From a bacterium (GTDB taxonomy: Bacteria > Bacillota > Bacilli > Lactobacillales > Streptococcaceae), in the NCBI GenBank assembly GCA_905221505.1, contig CAJNDL010000016.1, positions 1 through 41,062 of the forward strand: DNA of 41,062 bases, given 5' to 3'. Shown in pieces: positions 35,830-41,062 of this stretch (position 1 is the stretch's first letter; each line of letters begins with the position of its first letter). The notes under the pieces are model-generated. The model did no database searches, was not told the DNA's origin, and was given only the letters and a program-made list of their open reading frames with translations. The position numbers and the translations under genes were made by a program.

Positions 35830-36870
35830 ATGAAAAAAATACTATTCTTTCTCTCTTGTGGATGGATATTCCTTTCTTTATCAGGATGTTCTTCACCTAT
35901 AGAAGCAGAAACTAGCGCTGAAAAAGATTCAGATAACACTTTGGTTGTCTACTCGCCTAACCCTGAAGACCTTATCGAAGAAACAATCCCTTCCTTCGAA
36001 GAAAAATATGGTATTAAGGTTGACTTAGTACAAGCCAGCACTGGTGAATTGTTCAAAAAAGCTGAGGCTGAAAAAGAATTGCCTGTAGCCGATGTCATTT
36101 TTGGAGGCTCCTACGCCCTCTTCTCTTCTAACGAAAATCTTTTTGAACCTTATATTTCTCAAGAGAACGACCAAATAATCCCTGAATATCAAAATAAAAC
36201 TGGATTCTACACGCCTTATACACTTGATGTCAGTGTCATCATTGCCAATTCAGCTCTTACAAAAGATATTCAAATTGAAGGCTACAATGATCTACTCAAT
36301 CCTAAATTAAAAGGAAAAATCGCTACTGCGGATCCAAGTAATGCTTCTAGCGCCTTTGCTCAATTGACAAACATGCTTGTCGATCAAGGTGGATACGAAA
36401 ATGAACAGGCTTGGAACTATGTGAAAAATCTATTTACCCTAGTAGATGGAAAAATTGCATCTAGCTCTTCAAATGTTTACAAAGCTGTCGCCGATGGAGA
36501 AATGGCTGTAGGCCTCACCTATGAAGATCCTGCCTTAAAACTTTTAAATGACGGAGTTGATGTAAAAGTCATTTATCCAAAAGAAGGAACCGTCTTTTTA
36601 CCTGGTAACGCGGCTATCGTCAAAAACGCCAAACACATGGAAAATGCTAAGAAGTTTATCGACTTCCTACTTTCTCAAGAAATCCAAGATAAGCTAGGAA
36701 CCGAAACAACAATCAGACCCATTCGTAAAAATGCTAAAACCAATAAAAATATGAAGGCTATGACAGAAATCAATATTGCCACTGAAGATTCCGATTATGT
36801 CATAAAAAACAAATCTGCCATTCTTAAAAAGTACAATGACATTTTTACAGATATCCAATCTAAAAAATAA
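35830..36870 (+). CDS. Substrate-binding lipoprotein of a ferric-iron/phosphonate-type ABC transporter (copy 1)
   Basis: The start is at 35830, with AAGGAGATACTT before the ATG; the frame opens eight codons earlier. The signal peptide ends in a lipobox (LSGC), so the protein is anchored outside the membrane. The mature part starts TLVVYSPNPEDLIEETIPSFEEKYGIKVDLVQASTGELFKK and has the two-lobed fold of the AfuA/FbpA/PhnS family, with ADVIFGGSYALF and KGKIATADPSNASSAFAQL. It is closely similar to copy 2. Whether the ligand is Fe(III), 2-aminoethylphosphonate or something else cannot be read from sequence; pneumococcal relatives are called PitA. Confidence 0.85.
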   Translation: MKKILFFLSCGWIFLSLSGCSSPIEAETSAEKDSDNTLVVYSPNPEDLIEETIPSFEEKYGIKVDLVQASTGELFKKAEAEKELPVADVIFGGSYALFSSNENLFEPYISQENDQIIPEYQNKTGFYTPYTLDVSVIIANSALTKDIQIEGYNDLLNPKLKGKIATADPSNASSAFAQLTNMLVDQGGYENEQAWNYVKNLFTLVDGKIASSSSNVYKAVADGEMAVGLTYEDPALKLLNDGVDVKVIYPKEGTVFLPGNAAIVKNAKHMENAKKFIDFLLSQEIQDKLGTETTIRPIRKNAKTNKNMKAMTEINIATEDSDYVIKNKSAILKKYNDIFTDIQSKK

Positions 36871-36975
36871 CATTTGACTGTCCAATGATTAACTGTCAAA
36901 CCCTACTATAAAATTAAAAAGATTACTTCCGTTTTTGTAGAGAATTTTACTCTAATAGAATAGAATTATCAGTTT

Positions 36976-36989
36976 TAAAAACGCTTACA
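36976..36989 (-). promoter_or_regulatory. Candidate CcpA (cre) site before the second receptor gene
   Basis: TGTAAGCGTTTTTA on the minus strand matches the cre consensus TGWAANCGNTNWCA at all but one fixed position. It lies 44 bases before the second receptor gene, near a TACAAT -10 (36996-37001). Confidence 0.5.
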
Positions 36990-37032
36990 TTGTTTTACAA
37001 TAAACTTAAATAACACAACGGAGGTATCCATC

Positions 37033-38079
37033 ATGAAAAAGAAATGGATGTATTATGCTGCTTGCGGACTAGCTCTTTTTGGTCTTGCTGCTTGTTCTTC
37101 TAATGAATCTGCCGATGGCGGTTCATCTGATAAAGGAGACGGCGGTTCGCTAGTCGTTTATTCACCAAACTCAGAGGGCTTAATCGGAGCAACTATTCCT
37201 GCCTTTGAAGAAAAATATGGTATCAAAGTAGAACTGATTCAAGCTGGTACTGGAGAACTTTTCAAAAAACTAGAGTCAGAAAAAGAAGCTCCTGTAGCCG
37301 ATGTCATCTTTGGTGGTTCTTATACGCAATATGCTACCCACGGAGAACTCTTTGAAAACTATACTTCAAAAGAAAATGATAATGTTATCAAAGAATATCA
37401 AAACACAACTGGCTACTCTACTCCTTATACACTGGATGGTAGTGTTTTAATCGTCAATCCTGATTTAACGAAAGGCATGAACATCGAAGGATATAGCGAC
37501 CTTCTCAAACCTGAACTAAAAGGAAAAATTGCAACTGCTGACCCAGCAAACTCTTCTAGCGCCTTTGCTCAATTAACAAATATGCTACAAGCTCAAGGTG
37601 GTTACAAAGACGATAAAGCTTGGTCTTATGTAAAAGATCTCTTCACACTTATTGATGGTAAAATCGGTTCAAGTTCATCTGGTGTCTATAAAGCAGTTGC
37701 TGACGGAGAAATGGCTGTTGGTCTCTCTTATGAAGATCCAGCAGTTAAACTCTTAAATGACGGAGCTAACATTAAGGTAGTCTATCCAAAAGAAGGAACA
37801 GTCTTCCTACCTGCTAGTGCTGCTATCGTTAAAAAAGCGAAAAATATGGAAAATGCCAAGAAATTTATCGATTTTATTATCTCTCAAGAAGTACAAGATA
37901 CACTTGGTACAACCACTACTAACCGTCCTGTTCGTAAAAATGCTAAAACAAGCGAAAATATGAAACCAATTGACAAAATCAAAACACTCACTGAAGATTA
38001 TGATTATGTCATCAAGAATAAATCAGATATCGTTAAGAAATACAACGAAGTCTTTACAGATATCCAATCTAAACAGTAA
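37033..38079 (+). CDS. Substrate-binding lipoprotein of the same ABC transporter (copy 2)
   Basis: 348 residues with a lipoprotein signal (LFGLAAC), a Gly/Ser-rich linker, then SLVVYSPNSEGLIGATIPAFEEKYGIKVELIQAGTGELFKK, nearly parallel to copy 1 throughout its length. GSYTQYATHGELFEN and STPYTLDGSVLIVNP replace slightly different stretches in copy 1, so the binding pocket may differ. The start has an ACGGAGGTATCCATC site. The ATPase gene follows after 12 bases, so copy 2 is part of the operon proper, while copy 1 is separated from it by 162 bases with a candidate cre site and promoter. Confidence 0.87.
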   Translation: MKKKWMYYAACGLALFGLAACSSNESADGGSSDKGDGGSLVVYSPNSEGLIGATIPAFEEKYGIKVELIQAGTGELFKKLESEKEAPVADVIFGGSYTQYATHGELFENYTSKENDNVIKEYQNTTGYSTPYTLDGSVLIVNPDLTKGMNIEGYSDLLKPELKGKIATADPANSSSAFAQLTNMLQAQGGYKDDKAWSYVKDLFTLIDGKIGSSSSGVYKAVADGEMAVGLSYEDPAVKLLNDGANIKVVYPKEGTVFLPASAAIVKKAKNMENAKKFIDFIISQEVQDTLGTTTTNRPVRKNAKTSENMKPIDKIKTLTEDYDYVIKNKSDIVKKYNEVFTDIQSKQ

Positions 38080-38091
38080 AAGAGGTTCACT

Positions 38092-39183
38092 ATGAGTGAG
38101 ATCAAAATTATTAACGCCAAAAAAATCTACCACGATGTTCCTGTTATTGAGAATTTGAACATTACAATTCCAAAAGGAAGTCTCTTTACCCTTCTTGGAC
38201 CTTCAGGTTGTGGGAAAACGACTCTTCTTCGTATGATTGCAGGTTTCAACAGTATCGAAGGTGGAGAATTTTACTTCGATGATACAAAAATCAATAATAT
38301 GGAACCCAGCAAACGCAATATCGGGATGGTTTTCCAAAACTACGCTATTTTCCCACATTTGACTGTCCGAGATAATGTTGCTTTTGGTCTCAAGCAAAAG
38401 AAAGTTCCAAAAGAAGAATTAATCCAACAAACCAATAAGTATCTTGAGCTAATGCAAATTGCTCAATATGCGGATCGGAAACCCGATAAACTCAGTGGTG
38501 GACAACAACAACGTGTCGCCTTGGCACGCGCCTTAGCTGTTAATCCAAGTGTTCTCCTCATGGACGAGCCGCTTAGTAACCTAGATGCCAAACTTCGCTT
38601 GGATATGCGTCAAGCCATTCGAGAAATCCAACACGAAGTGGGAATTACAACCGTCTATGTGACCCACGACCAAGAAGAGGCTATGGCTATTTCAGATCAA
38701 ATTGCTGTTATGAAAGACGGGGTGATCCAACAAATCGGCCGACCAAAAGAACTCTATCATAAACCAGCCAATGAGTTTGTGGCTACCTTTATCGGACGCA
38801 CAAATATTATCCCTGCCAATCTCGAAAAACGGAGCGACGGCGCTTATATCGTCTTTTCAGATGGCTATGCCCTTCGAATGCCATCCCTTGATCAGGCTGA
38901 AGCACAAGCTATTCATGTAAGCATTCGTCCTGAAGAGTTTATCAAAGATGAATCTGGAGATATTGAAGGAACTATTAGCGATAGCGTCTATCTTGGACTG
39001 AATACTGAATATTTCATCGAGACAGGTTTTGCCTCAAAAATTCAAGTTAGTGAAGAATCAACTTTTGAAGAAGATCTACAAAAAGGCGATCGTATTCGTC
39101 TACGAATCAATACTCAAAAATTAAACGTCTTTTCTGCAGATGGTTCTCAAAACCTGATAAAAGGAGTCAACCATGGAACGTAA
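38092..39183 (+). CDS. ATP-binding protein of a ferric-iron/phosphonate-type ABC transporter
   Basis: The 363 residues have Walker [10 protein letters not shown] (36-44), the Q-loop, the signature [15 protein letters not shown], Walker [16 protein letters not shown] and the His-loop [12 protein letters not shown]-terminal TOBE-like regulatory domain (about 240-363) is typical of FbpC/PotA-type importers. The gene overlaps the permease by 11 bases. Confidence 0.9.
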   Translation: MSEIKIINAKKIYHDVPVIENLNITIPKGSLFTLLGPSGCGKTTLLRMIAGFNSIEGGEFYFDDTKINNMEPSKRNIGMVFQNYAIFPHLTVRDNVAFGLKQKKVPKEELIQQTNKYLELMQIAQYADRKPDKLSGGQQQRVALARALAVNPSVLLMDEPLSNLDAKLRLDMRQAIREIQHEVGITTVYVTHDQEEAMAISDQIAVMKDGVIQQIGRPKELYHKPANEFVATFIGRTNIIPANLEKRSDGAYIVFSDGYALRMPSLDQAEAQAIHVSIRPEEFIKDESGDIEGTISDSVYLGLNTEYFIETGFASKIQVSEESTFEEDLQKGDRIRLRINTQKLNVFSADGSQNLIKGVNHGT

Positions 39184-40831
39184 AAAACTAAATATTTGGA
39201 CAGCCTCCTCTTTCTTCATCTTTCTTACCTATCTTGTCTTTCTCGTTTATCCTATCGTTACCGTGCTCAAGCAAGCACTCATACATGAAGGACAATTCTC
39301 ACTAGCTAATTTTGTCACTTTCTTTAGTAAAGCCTACTATTCTGAGACACTCGTCAATAGTTTCAAGGTTTCCATTACTGCTACTGTCACTTCCTTAGTC
39401 GTAGGAACCTTATTAGCTTACCTCTTTTCCATGTATGACTTCAAGGGAAAGAAATTTCTACAAATATTGATTATCATTGCTTCCATGTCAGCTCCTTTCG
39501 TGGGAGCCTACTCCTGGATTCTCTTGCTGGGACGAAATGGGGTCATTACTAAATTCCTGACAAATTCCCTTCATCTTCCAGCTATCGATATTTATGGATT
39601 CAAAGGAATTGTACTTGTCTTTACACTTCAACTATTTCCATTGGTATTCCTATACGTTGCTGGGACAATGAAGAGTATTGACAATTCTCTACTTGAAGCC
39701 GCTGAAAGCATGGGTTCCTTCGGATTTAAGCGTATCGTAACGGTTGTTTTACCTCTCCTAGTTCCAACCTTGCTAGCGGCTGCCCTACTTGTATTTATGA
39801 GAGCATTCTCAGACTTTGGAACACCGATGTTAATTGGTGAAGGATATAGGACTTTCCCCGTCTTAATTTATACCCAATTTATTAGCGAGGTTGGAGGAAA
39901 TTCTGCTTTTGCATCTGCTTTAGCAATTATGGCGATTATCATCGCCTTGGCAATTTTCCTTATCCAAAAATATATTTCAAATCGCTACAGTTTCAGCATG
40001 AATTCGCTCCATCCAATTGAGCCTAAAAAAACTACAAAAGGAAAAATGGCTGCCATTTATGCAACAGTCTACGGAATTATCTTGTTCTCTGTTCTACCTC
40101 AAGTCTACTTGATTTATACTTCTTTCCTAAAAACATCAGGTATGGTATTTGTCAAAGGTTATTCTCTAAACAGTTACAAGGTAGCTTTCAATCGTATGGG
40201 ATCTGCTATTTTCAATACCATTCGTATCCCTTTGATTGCCTTAGTTCTAGTTGTTTTATTTGCAACATTTATCTCCTACCTAGCCGTTAGAAAACGGAAT
40301 TTGTTTACAAACTTAATTGACAGCCTCAGTATGGTACCTTATATTGTACCAGGAACCGTTCTAGGGATTGCCTTCATTTCTTCCTTCAATACCGGTCTAT
40401 TTGGAAGTGGATTTCTTATGATTACAGGGACAGCTTTCATCTTGATTATGTCCCTATCTGTCAGAAGATTGCCTTATACGATTCGCTCATCTGTTGCTAG
40501 CTTGCAACAAATAGCACCAAGTATTGAAGAAGCCGCTGAGAGTTTAGGAAGTAGCCGTCTCAATACCTTTGCCAAGATTACAACTCCAATGATGCTATCT
40601 GGTATTATCTCTGGAGCCATCTTATCTTGGGTAACAATGATTTCAGAACTCTCTACTTCTATCCTCCTCTACAATGTCAAAACAAGAACAATGACTGTAG
40701 CCATTTATACAGAGGTTCTCAGAGGAAATTACGGTGTAGCCGCAGCCTTGTCAACTATCTTGACTGTTCTAACAGTAGGTTCCTTGCTCTTGTTTATGAA
40801 AATCTCTAAAAGCAATAGCATTACACTTTAG
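39173..40831 (+). CDS. Double-length permease of the ferric-iron/phosphonate-type ABC transporter
   Basis: The 552 residues hold two complete permease units in one chain, with about 12 membrane helices. Each unit has the ATPase-contact (EAA) loop: EAAESMGSFGFKRIVTVVLP in the first half and EAAESLGSSRLNTFAKITTP in the second. This FbpB/AfuB-type fusion removes the need for two permease genes. It ends the operon; a terminator lies 45 bases after it. Confidence 0.9.
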   Translation: MERKKLNIWTASSFFIFLTYLVFLVYPIVTVLKQALIHEGQFSLANFVTFFSKAYYSETLVNSFKVSITATVTSLVVGTLLAYLFSMYDFKGKKFLQILIIIASMSAPFVGAYSWILLLGRNGVITKFLTNSLHLPAIDIYGFKGIVLVFTLQLFPLVFLYVAGTMKSIDNSLLEAAESMGSFGFKRIVTVVLPLLVPTLLAAALLVFMRAFSDFGTPMLIGEGYRTFPVLIYTQFISEVGGNSAFASALAIMAIIIALAIFLIQKYISNRYSFSMNSLHPIEPKKTTKGKMAAIYATVYGIILFSVLPQVYLIYTSFLKTSGMVFVKGYSLNSYKVAFNRMGSAIFNTIRIPLIALVLVVLFATFISYLAVRKRNLFTNLIDSLSMVPYIVPGTVLGIAFISSFNTGLFGSGFLMITGTAFILIMSLSVRRLPYTIRSSVASLQQIAPSIEEAAESLGSSRLNTFAKITTPMMLSGIISGAILSWVTMISELSTSILLYNVKTRTMTVAIYTEVLRGNYGVAAALSTILTVLTVGSLLLFMKISKSNSITL

Positions 40832-40875
40832 TTTTCTCCATCAAAAACAGCCGAAAGGATTACTTGAGCCTACTG

Positions 40876-40903
40876 AAAAAGTCATCAAATTGATGGCTTT
40901 TTT
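40876..40903 (+). terminator. Terminator of the ABC uptake operon
   Basis: AAAAGTCATCAA pairs with TTGATGGCTTTT (G-T pair) and runs into six Ts. It may also be the outer end of the insertion sequence that follows. Confidence 0.65.
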
Positions 40904-40928
40904 GTTATACTAGAGATGAGGTGAAATA

Positions 40929-41062
40929 ATGCTTGATAATCAGTTAACTATGGATGTCAGTCCTTATTCTAGTTTGTATGATATCGTGATTCCTAAAACC
41001 CACTTTTTACGTCAGCTAACTGAACTCTGTGATTTTAGCTTTATTTATGATGAACTAGAAAA
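40929..41062 (+). mobile_element. Start of a transposase gene, probably IS1182 family (cut by the window edge)
   Basis: From an ATG with a GAGGTG site the frame reads MLDNQLTMDVSPYSSLYDIV... for 44 codons to the window end without a stop. The opening is one I associate with IS1182-family transposases of Mitis streptococci. Only the N-terminus is visible, so completeness and family need the next sequence. Confidence 0.7.

Overview
The window looks like chromosomal DNA of a Mitis-group Streptococcus (S. mitis / S. oralis / S. pneumoniae relatives). It is AT-rich, the housekeeping proteins are strongly pneumococcus-like, and the gene order comX - nusG - secE - rpmG - pbp2A / rluD-like / gap ... 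adhE ... tkt ... jag - yidC - rnpA ... ackA - comG operon - nagA - tgt follows, as far as I recall, the order of the pneumococcal chromosome. No rRNA, tRNA or CRISPR array was found.

Layout. 1-369: a gene-poor stretch with several hairpin repeats. 370-6188: competence sigma factor comX and the nusG-secE-rpmG-pbp2A run (minus strand), a divergent RluA-family pseudouridine synthase (plus strand), and gap (minus). 6365-10494: a small accessory island with a MacB/LolD-type ABC exporter pair and two tandem PlcR/TprA-like (RRNPP) regulators. The second regulator carries an in-frame stop and is a mosaic of the first. 10618-16848: adhE with an elaborate Rex-like upstream region, a possible small RNA, a MORN-repeat protein, a low-molecular-weight phosphatase, yajC and tkt. 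16965-21156: an unknown gene, then jag-yidC-rnpA and ackA. 21207-26548: two methyltransferases and the complete seven-gene comG (cgl) type IV-like competence pilus operon, with a ComX (cin) box in front of comGA. 26627-32727: DUF1033 protein, zinc alcohol dehydrogenase, nagA, an OatA-type acyltransferase and tgt.

32728-35830 is the real accessory region. It reads as a decayed lysogeny module: an XRE repressor translationally coupled to a RelB/RelE toxin-antitoxin pair, then the first 34 codons of what looks like an ImmA-type peptidase, fused out of frame to the C-terminal part of a tyrosine integrase. Beyond it lie a short promoter-terminator unit, a 96-codon unknown gene, degenerate DNA, a hairpin repeat shared with the comX end of the window, and the 5' end of an ISL3/IS1167-like insertion sequence. 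From 35830 the plus strand carries a ferric-iron/phosphonate-type ABC uptake operon with two paralogous lipoprotein receptors, one ATPase and one double-length permease. The window ends inside a transposase that I think is IS1182-family.

How it works together: comX (made early in competence under ComE) would switch on the comG operon 26 kb away through the cin box. gap, adhE, tkt and ackA form central fermentative carbon flow. The two islands hold the least explained biology: the tandem peptide-sensor-like regulators beside an exporter, and the XRE-RelBE relict with a perfect operator palindrome inside its promoter. All functional calls come from reading motifs and from memory of the families; no database search was run.
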